Positions 1 through 13,134 of a DNA stretch of 64,000 bases are shown here, in pieces. The notes under the pieces were generated by a model. It did not search any database and was not told the origin of the DNA. It saw nothing but the letters and a program-made list of their open reading frames with translations. Positions within the stretch are counted from its first letter, which is position 1. Each line of letters opens with the position of its first letter. The position numbers and the translations under genes are program-made. Origin of the DNA: Dipetalonema caudispina (lineage: Eukaryota > Nematoda > Chromadorea > Rhabditida > Onchocercidae); NCBI GenBank assembly GCA_013365325.1, contig JABVXV010000227.1, positions 32,826 to 96,825 on the forward strand, in the 5' to 3' direction.

Positions 1-58
1 AATATCAAACAATTTTTTTGATTAATTCACATTAGATATACTATTAAATTGTGAAATT

Positions 59-95
<37 letters not shown>

Positions 96-3000
96 TGCAC
101 TTATAGTGTGCTTTTACACTAACAAAAAAAAAAAAAGAAAGAAATGTTTTGAAAATTTAAAATAAAAATATAAATTTTGAAAATGTTGAAATAATTCGAC
201 AACAAGCTAACCATATTGAATGATTAGAAAGCATATGGTTTAGTAGCTTATTGTAATTGTAAGATTTGTATGAGGTTGTAAATTATTTGTGTGTGTGTGT
301 GTGTGTATGTCTATGTTAATGTTTAAAAGGAAAAGATTAGAACAGATTGATTAAGAATAAAAAGGGGAGAGAGAGAGAGAGAGAGAGAGGGAAAGGGAAA
401 AAGAGAAAAGATTGGAATGAATAATCGTTGTAGGTATTAAATTTTGGACTGATCCATATTTGAACCGAAAGATATATATATATATATAAAGGGCAATACC
501 GATTATTATCTCAACATCCGTTATTCAATCCGGTAGTCTATTTATGAAAACAAATCCTTTACATTTCCTGTTCTATTATTATAATAATAATATATCGCTA
601 TTTTGTCAATTTTAACTCAAAATTTAAAAGATTTTAAATATGATAAAAATAATCAAATAGATCAATGATATGAATGAAAGATAATAAAATGATGCATTTA
701 ATAAATGAATTAATGAAAAGGAAAAAGAAGTTTCAGTATTTAAAAATAATTGCTTTGTATATATGCAAATATTAAACATTTAATGCTTTAATACTTTTAA
801 TCATTATGTAATATTTGATAAATATGATGAAATTTACGAAATGGATAAATCAAAAATTTATCTAATTTCAAAGATTTTGAAACATATTTCGATAACGATA
901 AATGAATTTCCACAAGAAAAGATTGTCCTTTAACGAAGCGGAAATAATCCATCCATCCATCCATCCCTTCTTATTGGTGTATAAAATTTGTAAAGTAAAG
1001 AATGTATATGTATGTATGTAATTATTGATGATTGTGCAACATTCACGCCTAACCTATGATCATTTTATAAGCAATCAAGCATTTCATAAATTATTAGCAT
1101 TAGCAATTTATCCATTCATTATTATGTTCATGTTGTAAACAAGCATTTCTGAGCATGCATTATGCATGTACAGAAATGCAAATCAAATGATTTGCTTGCA
1201 AATTATATCTTAATATTCATATGTTTTTATGATAATTTTTATACAAAAAAAAAAAAAAGAAAAAAAAAGATTAAATTTTGGCTTTTAAATCAAAGGTTAA
1301 ATATTAATAAGTTGAAACATATGGTGAACATCTTATTCGATATGTCTTTTTTTTTTTTACCCATTTTTTAAATCGAACAAAAAAAAAAAAAGTAAATTAA
1401 GCTTTATCTATGTGAAAATATTTGCATGGAATAATTATTAAAATTAAAATTGGGATGATTTGTTATCAATTTTTCTAAAATTGGTGAGGTTTTTTTTCTT
1501 TTTTTCTCAAATTAATTATATCTATTAATAATTAATCAACAATTATGAGAGTTTTTTTTTTTTTTTCAAAACAAAAACTCTATTAAAGTTAGTTAAATTT
1601 TTTTTTTCAAACAATTAATTAGCATTTATGAAATTTTCCTTGCCCTGAAATTAGTTTAACTTTTTTTCCTCAAATTAGTCACCTCTATTAACAATTACGA
1701 AGTTTTTCCTTTCAAAAAAAAAAAAAAAAAAAAAAAAAAAAACATATCGGAAAAAATTTATATCACAAAAAGAAATATGGTTGAAATTTTGTGGGGAAAA
1801 AAAAAAAAAACTTTTTGCTTGACATTTGATTTATATTGCATTATTTCGGTATACAAGTAATGGTACAAAAATATTAATTACTTCCTCTTTTCTAAAATAC
1901 ATTTCGTAAATGTATGGGTATGTCCTTCAATGTCACTTCTTATAAATTAATTATACCCAATTATTCCAAGCGAAAATATCCTATTTTCTTTTTTTTTTTT
2001 TTTTTTTTATTAGATAATAATGTGGAGGATGAAAGATACTTATTATTTCGTAAAAGAGTAAAATTTTGAAATTATATGGGAGGGAAAAAAAAAAAAAAAG
2101 ATTATACCACAGACTACGATGCAATAATTTCTACCAAATTAGAGTCTCTTCTTCCTTCCTCTATTTCCGGACCGGAATCATTATTATAATATTATGCATG
2201 AATGGAAGAAGAGATAAAAAACGAAATGCGAGAGAATTATTATATTATCATATTTGATGATTTTTTTTTTTTTTTGTTTTTTTGAAGGAAAAAATTAGAA
2301 ATTTAATAATTAAATTCAAAGAAGACAAAGAAAGTTTTCAAAGTTTTTAAACACAAAAATATGCAAAAAAAAAGAAAAAAAGGAAAATTATTATATTATG
2401 ATATTTAATTTAACTATTACATTTAGCGATTTCTTCTTGATGAAATTTTACACTTCAAATTTTTTATTTGATGAATTAGATCAATTTTGTTTTACTTGGA
2501 AAAAAAATTGAAAATTTAGCAATTTCATCTAAAAAAGACAAAAGAATTCGTTGAAAATTTCGGCAAACAAAAACAAAAAAAAAAAAAAACGAAAATCTCT
2601 CTGTTGAATTTAAATAAGAAAATATTCAACTTCAAATTTAATATATCCAATTCCCATATAATTAATGGAATAATTTTTCATTTTCTCATAAAATTATTCA
2701 TAAAAATTGATGACTTTCTCGAATAATTTTCGAGATTTTTTTTTTAAAATAACTTTCAATATTTTAATAAAGTACAAAAATTTCTCTTTAAGTGAATTTT
2801 ACTAAAACGATAAATTTTGTTGAAATTAATGATGATTCAAATAGTTTATGACATATTCATCAGACAAATGTAATTACTGTTTATTGTTGATATTATCGTT
2901 AATCATTATGAATATATCATCTCTATCTTTCCTGTAGATTACTATTAATTTGTCCTAAATTTGAACAAATTTTACAACATTTTAAATACGAATGAAGCAA

Positions 3001-4117
3001 AATAGAAATGATTTAGATGCCTTTTATTAATTTTACAGTTGTGATTTCCATTAAGTAAAATGTATTCTATAATATAATATTTACTATAAATAAGCGCCTA
3101 TTCTTTTCTTTCCATTTATTAATTTATTCTAATTTACTATTTATATTTTCGTAGAGCAAACAAAGATAATTAGTAAATGTGCTCAATAAAATTAAATGTT
3201 TTGTTTACAGATGAAATAATTTTTTGAATTATAAAATGAATTTCGAATAAAAAAGAAGGAGATGACAATTTGATGTGTCATTTTCTCGTCACAATGTCAC
3301 ACTAATATATGTCACCATTAATGATAATGACGATAATGATAATGATAATGATGGTCATTTTCCCTTAGATTTATGATGCATTTAATATACGAAAAATATG
3401 TTATTTATGAGAATTTTGCAAAAAAAAAAAAAAAATAAAAAAATTAATAAAATTAGTGATAAGAGAAAAAAAAAAAAAGATGTGACAAATCTCTTAAGAA
3501 ATTTTTAATCCTTTTAAAAATATTATTTTTCTCGATATTTCACAATCTTTTTTCGTTTTCATTGCACAACTAATTAGATTAGTAATTATAAAAAGAATAA
3601 CTAATTAGCATTTTTCAGTTTTTTACTTTTGCCTTATAATGCTGAGAAATTACAAATAAAGATATTATCTATCTATTGGTTGGAGAAAAAGAAAAAAAAA
3701 ATAGAAGGTGGAAAAATTTAATTTTCATTTTATTTTTAAATTCACAATCTTTTTAAAATAATTTCTAAATTCTTAGCTTTTCTTTTTCAGCAAATGAAAT
3801 AAGTAAGTTATTCTTTATTTGCCCAATAATATTTGATTTCAAAAATAATGTAAATTAAATAGTTAAAATTAAATCCAAAGAAAAAAAAAATACTAATAAA
3901 TAATTGCAAAATCAAATGTAATATTTATTTTAATGAAACGAAGCAAATATAAATTGTAGACGTTACTATCCGAAAGTAAACAGAATGTCTAATATTTTAA
4001 AAGATATGACGACAAAAAAAAAAAAAAAAAATACAGCAAATAATTCTTTAATTTTTCAAAATTGAAGTGAAGTGTTTTTCTTTTACTAAAAAAAATCAAA
4101 AAAAATGCTTTATAGAC

Positions 4118-4376
4118 TGCTAAACAAATAAGAGGAACATAGTATGAACTGGGATGCTAAACAAATAAGAGGAACATAGTATAAATTGAAATGCTAAACA
4201 AATAAGAGGAACATAGTATAAATTGAAATGCTAAACAAATAAGAGGAACATAGTATAAATTGAAATGCTAAACAAATAAGAGGAACATAGTATAAATTGA
4301 AATACTAAACAAATAAGAGGAACATAGTATGAACTGGAATGCTAAACAAATAAGAGGAACACAATATAAATTATGA
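4118..4376. repeat. 37-bp minisatellite, seven head-to-tail copies
   Basis: Seven consecutive 37-bp units start at 4118, 4155, 4192, 4229, 4266, 4303 and 4340. Each carries the core ctaaacaaataagaggaaca. Units 2-5 are nearly identical. The outer units differ by a few substitutions (tatgaactgg in place of tataaattga), and the last unit degrades at its end. The array is in gene-poor DNA and no reading frame crosses it. Confidence 0.95.
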
Positions 4377-4949
4377 TATTTTCTGAATTAACACTTTTTA
4401 CATTTGAAGTGGAAAGATGGAATGTTTACATCAAAATGCAAATATCATTTCATAGCTTTTTGCATTCTCATGGGATAAGTTAAAATGCTTTTGATAATTT
4501 GAGCACAACAATAGTTACTAATAACCTTTGACATTTTTGTTTTTCAATTTTTACTCACTTCAAAAGAATTTTAAATCATGCAAAAAGCATACCATAATAT
4601 ATTTATATGCTCAAAAATTCAGAGATTAAATGGAATAGGAAATATTTCATTCTTATAATTTAATATTATGAATAAATTTTGATTAACAAAAATATTTCAA
4701 ATATTTGTTTTGGAATTTTAAAATTTCTTAAATAACAAAACACTAATTACTGTTATTTTAACAATTTTCAGCAACTAAAATTTTCATACTTAACGAGAAG
4801 TGATGAAATTGAAAGGAATGATAATTCTTACTTAACATTTTACTTCATTTATTTATGCATATTTTTAATTTTCATCAATATTTAATTCTATTTTTAATAT
4901 CTACGGAATAATATGCCATTTTTCAACTAAGAAATAAGAACGATAATTT

Positions 4950-4984
<35 letters not shown>

Positions 4985-6324
4985 AAACAAAATGAACCAT
5001 TGTTAAAAAAGATGAAAAAAGCGATATTCTTAAGATGCTACCATTGATATGACAAATTTCTTGAATGTTAAATTAAATTAATTTGCATTTTGATTAATGA
5101 GAAGAAAAAAAGAAAACAGGAAAATTAATTGAAATTGGTGGAAGAATAAAATGGAAAGAAATGAAAGTGAAGCCAATATAATTATTTAAAATCGAATATT
5201 ATAATCATTTTTTCTTGCAAAAAAAAAATTACAATTACACAATAATTTTACTAGTGAAATAATCATTTAAAATATATGAAATTACCTATTTAAAATGTTG
5301 AAAATATAACTAAAAAATAAAAAATATGAAAATTTTAACAAATATTTTAATTTTTTCCATAATATATTTTGCTATATTTTCAAATAAAATGAATGATTTA
5401 ATTGTTAAAATTTGATAAAAGATTATGATAACAATAATAATAAATAAGTAAAAAGAAAAATAAATGATTGACAGCCACCTGTAGTGCTTTTCTTTTTTTT
5501 TTATAAATTATAAGCAATGTGAGACAAAATTACCACAAGCTAATTATGCAAATGTGATACAAACAATCTCTATGGAATAGAAAAATCGTACCATTAATAG
5601 ATAGATAGTTAAATAAATGGATGTGTGTGTGTGTGTGTGTGTATGTGTGTGTATGGGATGCGTTACAGTTAGCTATATTGATACGATGGATGGATGATAC
5701 GATACGATAATGCTTCAATTGTATTGCTTGCTAAAAAATTATGCTAAAATTATACCAACTAAAATAGAATGGAAAGCAATCGATAAAGTTAAAAAACATT
5801 AAACCAAATGTTTATAGGATAAATTAAAAATGAAAATGTAATAAAAAAATTAACAAAAGTTAATGGAGGTGGGTCGAGAGGAGGAGGGAGGAAAAAAAAA
5901 AAAAGAAAGAAAGAAATGAATAATTTTGAAAAAATAAAAGTTCAAAAAATTTGATTAAATTTAACAATTAGATGAAAATTTTTGTTATAATTTTCATTTC
6001 AATTTGTTACTATTACTCTTCAAAAATGATATCATTAATAATCTCATCCATTACTAATTAATATGAAATAAAATGGATAATTAGTGATTAGAACAAATTT
6101 TATTTGTCAGGAAATGAAATAATGAAAAACTTTAAAGAAAGTAAAATTAGTGGCAAGAATAATAATAATAATAACAGCAAACAATTACATAAAATTGTTA
6201 GAAAGAAAATGTTTTAATCATTTTGTGCTTGTTTAAATTTAAAATTGTTGTTGTCATTATTGTCACCGTTTGTCATTGCTGCCGAATTGTTGTTGTTGAT
6301 AATGTTGTTATTGTTGTTGCTGTT

Positions 6325-6449
<125 letters not shown>

Positions 6450-6540
6450 TATTATTTATTGTTGTATTCGATTGATGCATAATATTTCATTTCACACATG
6501 GAAGAATCATTTATTTTGTTGCTAATTGCTTCCTTATTCA

Positions 6541-6608
6541 ACCATTCTCTCCCTCCTTTTTCCTCTCTTTCTCTTTCTCTTTCTCTCTCTCTCTTTCTCT
6601 CTCTTTCA
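6541..6608. repeat. Polypyrimidine (CT-rich) tract
   Basis: An almost pure C/T strand made of ctcttt-type units, about 90 bp after the GTT microsatellite. It is simple-sequence DNA with no gene signal. Confidence 0.8.
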
Positions 6609-7860
6609 ATATGAAATTTAAAAATCGATTAGAGGAAGTATAAAAATCATGAATGGGTAATTGAAAAACACATCAAAATTGACGCTTCTAATTAATCCTT
6701 TTTGCATCATGCAAAAAGACATTTTCCATGCGGGGGTTTTGGATGGTCATAAAATTTAATGAGCCTTAGGGCTAAATTTTATATTCTTCATTTGGAATAC
6801 TCAACGAATAATTTAATGCCATCCTAAATTTGCTACAGTATATATCATTTTTTTAATGATCTTTTAGATATGAATCTTTGCCTTTTTAAATATTTCAATA
6901 TACAAAACAATTTATAACCTTACAATAAGTGCTATCATAAAATTGATATTAAAAGTATAAACAATGAGAGGAAGAAGTTAATCAATTTTGTAATTTGTGT
7001 AAAATTTTAAATATTTAATAAAATCTTTGAAAACAATTTAAAGAAGAGAAAAATTTTACTAATTTTTTTAGCATAAATTCTATTTCAATGCTAGTTATTA
7101 ATTGAAATAATAGGAAATGGCATAATGATGTAAATGTCCAATGATATTATTAATTGTAAATGATATTATGAATTTAATAATTTGAATAAATAAAACGAAT
7201 TCAATCAAATTTTACTACGATAACTTCAAATATTTCTAAAATTTCTATATTTAATTTTGAAATAAATGAAAATGGAACAGAAAAAAAAAAAGAATTTATT
7301 TAACAAATTGGAGAACAATAGAAAAGTAGGAAAAAGTAATTAATGAAATAAATGAACGATGCGAAAAAAAAAAGAAAAAAAAACAAATAAATAAAATTAC
7401 TAATAAAATAAAATTGATAATTAAAATTATTATTGAAACAACAGGTTTTAATCCAATATTTCATACATTAATTTCATTCAAAAAAAAAAAAAAAAAAAAA
7501 ATGAAAATATTGCAAAGAGCATATTTAATTATCAATTCTCTTTCAATTGAAACTATTACAATTTTTTTTTTTTTGCATTGAAAATATTACAAATTATAAA
7601 TGATATAGCAACAATTTATTATTTGTGAAATGAAATTTAAAAAGTTTAAAAATAATTCTAAAAGTACAGCATTGGCATATTGTCCTTTCGGATAGATTTG
7701 AATACTAAAAACGTCATGAAAGCATTCTGAAAATATGTACTTTTTTTTTTTTCTTTTTTCTTTGCTGTATGTTTTTAAATTAGAAAATAAAAAAAAAAAA
7801 AAAAAAAAGAAAAGAAATGTGAAGAAAAATTAAGCTAAAATGATATGTCTGATAGCAGAG

Positions 7861-8003
7861 AGCATGACATGTAACATGCAGAGAATATAGCATGCAACAT
7901 GTGCGAAACATTGCATGCAATGTGTAAAGGGAAATATGATAAGTAACATATAATATAGCATGCAACATGCGGGAAATATTGCATGCAACATGCAGGAAAC
8001 ATT
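7861..8003. repeat. Degenerate ~24-bp array with embedded GCATGC palindromes
   Basis: Units resembling gcatgcaacatgcgggaaa followed by a short AT tail recur at about 24-bp spacing, with the clearest copies at 7889, 7957 and 7981 and weaker ones between. Each good copy contains the palindrome gcatgc and a second catg. The minus strand is open across it, but the translation is an artefact of the repeat. Confidence 0.75.
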
Positions 8004-10653
8004 GAATGCTTTTAAATATAATCATTAATAAGTATGTAAAATATGCATGAATAGATGATTGTAATATATTCGTTAAGGATTTATTCTCTCTATTCAACAA
8101 AAGTAAAAAAAAGAAGAAGAATGATAATGTCTAATTGTATGATTGATTGAATAATATCATCAGCTGGTCATTATCATAAGGAAAGCTAAGATTTTGAATT
8201 AGTACTGGACAATGGTCACATTTGTACATTCCACTTAAAATGAAGATTATAACAAGCAATCGGAATGCATAATTTCGTATGATAATGAAAAAAAAAAAAA
8301 AAAAAAAATTATTAAGTACACATTACTATTCGTAATGAAATATTTTTGAAGTACAATGAGAATTGTATTGTTAAATCATAGTATCATAACTTAATAACTT
8401 ATTAACTTAATCAGTTGTTGTCAATTTATAAACAAATTTATCGATTAATCTACTTTGATTATTTGTACAAATATTTTTACTACTTCTAGTAAATTTATAA
8501 TTATTATGTTTAGTAATGATGAAGTAATTGAGGTAGTCTATATTTATTAAAAATAATAATATCAAAGATAATTTATATCAAGTAAAGGAATATTTATTTT
8601 CCTTGTTTATTACAAGTAATTTTCTAAAATTTAACAAAAAAAAATATATATAAATTAAAAGATTGATTTGAAAAAAAAAATGGGGAAACTTATCAAAGTA
8701 TGTATTTAATTGATAAAAGGTGGAATTTTTTAAAAGAATAATATGAAATATTTGTTATCTTTAAAATGATAAAAATAATTTGATCCATCGAATAGATTAA
8801 GATAACATAACAAACAATAATCAGTAATTATCATTTTTTGCTAAGATTCTCATCTGGATGAAATTCATAAATGTTTCGGTTTTATTAGTTATGCTTTAAA
8901 AATGATTATTTAAAAGGAGAAAGGAAAGGGAATGAAATTTTATTAGGTGGTATTTGCCATATTTACTACAAAGTTTAAAATACTTTAATGAATTAGTAAT
9001 GTCAAGGAAGAGGATATAGTGGAGTAGGATTTATCGAAAGTACGACAGATAAGTAGCAGAAATTGCTGAATTATTCAAAATTTCAAAATTACTGAATTAC
9101 TTTTTATATTCTAAGATAAACGAAGTAAATTGCTTTTCGATGATTGAATTTAGTCATAGCTTTTGTTATATTGTTCATCCATAAACAAAAATTACAGCTC
9201 TGTTTTGAATTTTAACACTGAAATTTTTAGTTTACTCAATTTAGGTTCAGATTGATATTGAAGATAAAACATTTAGCATTCATCCCAATAGTATTTACAA
9301 TTTAATAATAGATGAAATTTTCAGTTGTAAAATTCTCCTTTTATAATTGTAATGAAATTGGGCATGAAATTGACATTGAAATTTCATTTATTAATATTTG
9401 AATTTCAATAACAATATTTACATTTGGCACAAGTTAACTTTTATAGCCATAAATGTATGATAAATTTTAAATTTATTCACTGATAATATTTGAATAATTA
9501 GAAATGTATGAGTTAAGTGAAAGTGACAATTTTCAATTCATACTCATTTCATATTTACTTTAATGAGCCATGTCCTAAATTTTATCAAATTCATTACATT
9601 CTATACTATACTGATCAATTATTTCTAACTTCATTATAATATTCATGTTATCAATATGACATTATGGTAAAATGTAAAGGTTAAAACTTATCAGTTTTAG
9701 ACAAGCATCGAATAATTAGCGAGAAATTTGAAAACTGACATCTCAAAGTTTTTGAAATTTTAAAATGAAAGCTAACAAATGATGCATTTCCAAATATGTA
9801 TGTATTGTGTGTGTGTGTATGTGTGTGTGTGTCTGTCTGTATGTCAGTGTGTTATGTAAATTATTATTATTATTATTCGTAATAGTATATTAAAAAATTT
9901 TATGCCTGAATCCATTTATTACTCAGTTGTTAAAATTTTTTTCATAATGAAATCACTCGAAATTTAGTTGCTTAAATTTTTCAGAATTTAATTAAATAAT
10001 TCATTTACACTTATTATATACCATTGGGGAAAGTTTAAAAATGTAGAATGTATATGTATTTGTTGTTTTTGTATACCAAATTAGCTATTGGTAGTTTGAT
10101 TAATCAATCGCTCAAATGTGTTAATTGTTTGATTTGTTAATTAGCAATCGTTTCATTTATAGATCAATCACATATGTAATTCGTTTCTCGTGTTGTTTTG
10201 CAATGTATATTTTGAAAACTTTATTGCATAATATTGAATAATATAAATAAGTTTGAAATGCAAATGATGCAAAACGATTAAATATTTGATTAATTAAATG
10301 ATATAATTATCAAAACCCAACAGAACTGTAACAATTATACTCCTGAGCTTGAAAATTTAGAATACAATAATGTAATATATCATTTTATGAAACTACCATT
10401 AAGCTGCATAAAAATTTTCCAATTCATTAATTAGAAAAAAAAAGCAAAGAAAAAAAAAAAGGTTATAGAGCAAAAGAATGTTATGATTATAATTTGATCG
10501 AATTGTTTTTTTTTTTTTTGTTGTTGTTGAATTCCATTTCCATTCCCTAAAAATAATAACAAATTTTAGCAAAACATAAATATTTATTAGAGAAAAATGA
10601 AATATTTAAACTTTTTGTTGTATTTAAAAAAATTAAAAAACAAAATTTTATTC

Positions 10654-10659
10654 TTTATT
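10654..10659 (-). promoter_or_regulatory. Polyadenylation signal AATAAA for the secreted acidic protein gene
   Basis: TTTATT on the plus strand is AATAAA on the minus strand. It lies about 100 nt past the stop codon of the gene ending at 10758, a normal 3'-UTR distance. Confidence 0.5.
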
Positions 10660-10757
10660 TATATATGTAAAAAAAAAAATTTTAATTAGTAAAAAGCAGA
10701 AAAATAAAAAAGGAAAAATTAGTGAAAGAGTAAGTAAATATTACTTAACATACTAAT

Positions 10758-11348
10758 TCAAGGGGTCTTTGCTTGATCAGTTCCAGCAGTAGCAGATATT
10801 TCTGGTTTGTCCTCTTTATGTGACTTAAGTTCTTTAGGATGACGATCGGTGACCTCATCTTTAGCAACTGTTTCATTTTGTTGTTTTTGTTCCTCTTCAA
10901 CAGTTGCTCGTACTTTCAGTAATTTCGGTTCACTTTTTTCATGCTCTTTTACTGTTTCATCGGTTTCATCATGTTGATGAGTAACATTTGCATGATCACT
11001 TATCGGTTCCTGATCACTGGTTTCGGTAACATTTACTTTATCATCTTGTGCTTCAGCTGTGACAACATCAAACGCTAGTCCCGGATCACTGGTCAATTGC
11101 TGTAAATTATCATTTATAAATTTTAAAAAACAAATCTTTTACTTTTTTTTTTCTCTTCCAAGAAAATTTATATATACAAAAGATTTTATTAATATGGAAG
11201 AATTTTTATATTTATTATTCCCAACTATATAGAAGTAATTTTACCATTAGTCATATGTAAATTATATTAAAAAAAAAAAAAAAAAAACAAAGCATACCGC
11301 TGTAGTGAAATGAAGTGAGAGGAAGATGAGTAGAAGTATGTATGCCAT
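10758..11348 (-). CDS. Small secreted acidic, Cys-free protein (hypothetical)
   Basis: Two exons, 11298-11348 and 10758-11099, join in phase 0 across a 198-nt GT-AG intron (acceptor TTTACAG) and give about 130 aa. Exon 1 alone encodes 17 residues that look like a complete signal peptide: a short MAY start, a leucine/isoleucine core and a small-residue end TTA. The mature part is hydrophilic and rich in Glu, Asp, Lys and Thr, with N-x-T sites (NVTE, NVTH, NETV) and no cysteine or recognisable domain. It is therefore probably secreted, intrinsically disordered and glycosylated. Nematodes make many short secreted proteins of this kind. The acidic segment recalls the N-terminal part of filarial larval secreted proteins, but the cysteine-rich domain of those families is absent, so I assign no family. 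AATAAA follows the stop by about 100 nt. Confidence 0.7.
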
Positions 11349-11589
11349 TGTTGATTAAATTCAAATTGATCACTATCGTAAAGGAATGAATCTGATAAAG
11401 ATTATACTAATATTAAAATGTAATTCTTTTGTGATTAATTAGATGAAAACGTTCAATAATGAATTAATTCATTTTAAAAGGTATGATCATTTGCTAATGA
11501 TAATATTTCGATTAATTTGTTTCAATTTGAATATAAAGATCAAAATTTAATTATAATTTTAACAAGGAAAATGGAAGGCTATATGTTAA

Positions 11590-11910
11590 AGCTAAAATAA
11601 ACGGTGTATTTTGTCTGGAAGAAGTTTGGTAAGAGTACAAAGATGTGTTATTGGGGAAGTGCTCGTGAAAGGAGGTCAACTGATAAGTGGAACACTCAAC
11701 CGAATGACCCTTCGTCGTTTGTTGCAAGTGAAGGAAATCCCACTGATGTTCGTTGTATTGGCATAAGCAAAGGGCATTCGCCCACTGACCGATTCAATAT
11801 CAAACTCCGCCTATGTTATTACCATTGTCCAAAATATTCGATGATATATGACAATAATGCCCGGGAAGTTCATACGGGCAAACAATAATGCCCGGGAAGT
11901 TGACAGAGAC
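11590..11910. other. Higher-GC, high-complexity island of unknown nature
   Basis: About 320 bp with clearly more G and C than its surroundings and no homopolymers. The plus strand is open from 11604 to 11888 but starts at GTG, and I recognise no motif in it. The minus strand also has an open stretch after a possible ACATAG acceptor near 11812. A 20-bp block containing the palindrome cccggg is repeated at 11851 and 11882. Candidates are a decayed mobile element, an exon of an unrecognised gene, a non-coding RNA or transferred DNA. The sequence alone does not decide. Confidence 0.4.
11851..11901. repeat. Two direct copies of a 20-bp block containing CCCGGG
   Basis: The block acaataatgcccgggaagtt occurs at 11851-11870 and again at 11882-11901, a period of 31 bp. 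Confidence 0.9.
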
Positions 11911-13035
11911 AAACAAAATATTTGATATTATGAATGGATGTATAATTTGTTGTCTTGACTTAGCCAAATTTAAATATAATGGCTAATAAATGGGACAATA
12001 GGAGATTGCTAAGATTTATTGAAATATTTGAATAATTGAATGAATTATAAGTGCAAATTTTTTGATAATTGATTGGAAATTTTACAAACAAACAATTTAA
12101 ATATTTATTATTCTAATAAATTTTCAAGCAAACTTTTCAAAAAAAACGAAATAAATTTCGCAAAAAGGAATTTAAATTGCAATTATGTTAAGATATTTAA
12201 ACTGAATTTGTCATAAATTGAATTAATTACTTTGCGTATTAATTTCTATCCTAATTACATTCATTATTATCGCAAAATAAAATAGAATGATCATGCAAAC
12301 AACATCCAAACATATTCAATCTATCATTTGGAATTTAGAATTTGTATAAGTTTAGAAAACTCAAAATTTCAAAGGTAATACAAAGATAGAAACTGAGAGA
12401 AACTCATATTTGGACTATTTCAATTTACTATTAAAATTTTTTGCGAAGTTTTTTTAAATTATTAAGTATAAATTATTTTATTTCATTTATTTATTGCTCA
12501 ATTAATTTGTTCAATTTTTGGTATATTTAATCAGAATGTTAATTTTAATATATGAAATATTCATTAATTGATATAATTATCAGTACAGTTATTTAAGGTA
12601 TATTTTCTTTTATCATTATCAACAATCATAATTGAGATATTCTCCTTTAAACTGATAACATCTGATACTTGTTAAGAGAAATTTTAATGCCTATATTTGA
12701 TGATCTACAAAAAAAAAAAAAAAAAAAAAGCTTTTAAATCTTTCCCACTTTATTGATTGATTAATTATGTCAAGTTTGAATATGATCTCTTATTTATCAG
12801 ATTCGTCTACAAATTTCTTTAATATCTTTCTTATCTTATCAAGCATTTATATTTTTGAAAAAATTCCATCTGAAAATCCTTTATTGTATAAGATCAAAAA
12901 TTTCCTGTTCAGCCAATCAATCGGTTGTCCATTAAATCGATCAATCAATCATTCATTTTTAATGAAAAAAAAAAAAATTTCTGTTAAATTAAATTTTTCA
13001 TCCATTTAAATTATTAAAAGTCATGTGCGTTCAGA

Positions 13036-13108
13036 GCCCGGTTAGCTCAGTCGGTAGAGCACCAGACTCTTAATCTGGCTGTCGCGGGTTCGAGCCCCGC
13101 ACCGGGCT
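13036..13108 (+). tRNA. tRNA-Lys (anticodon CTT)
   Basis: A 73-nt cloverleaf without intron. The acceptor arm GCCCGGT pairs with ACCGGGC. The A box TAGCTCAGTCGG and B box GGTTCGAGCCC are both intact. The anticodon stem CCAGA/TCTGG encloses the loop CTCTTAA, with anticodon CTT for lysine codon AAG. The T stem is GCGGG/CCCGC. The discriminator base reads T. No other tRNA is visible in the window. Confidence 0.97.
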
Positions 13109-13130
13109 TCCTCTTCGTATGACATCCACC

Positions 13131-13134
13131 TTTT
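13131..13134 (+). terminator. RNA polymerase III T-run terminator for tRNA-Lys
   Basis: The first run of four T residues after the tRNA, 23 nt past its 3' end, fits the usual pol III stop. Confidence 0.55.

Larger units (their letters stand above)
11349..13035. other. Intergenic region with a high-complexity island
   Basis: Most of this stretch is A+T-rich with homopolymers and no gene signal. The exception is about 11590-11910, described separately. Confidence 0.6.
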
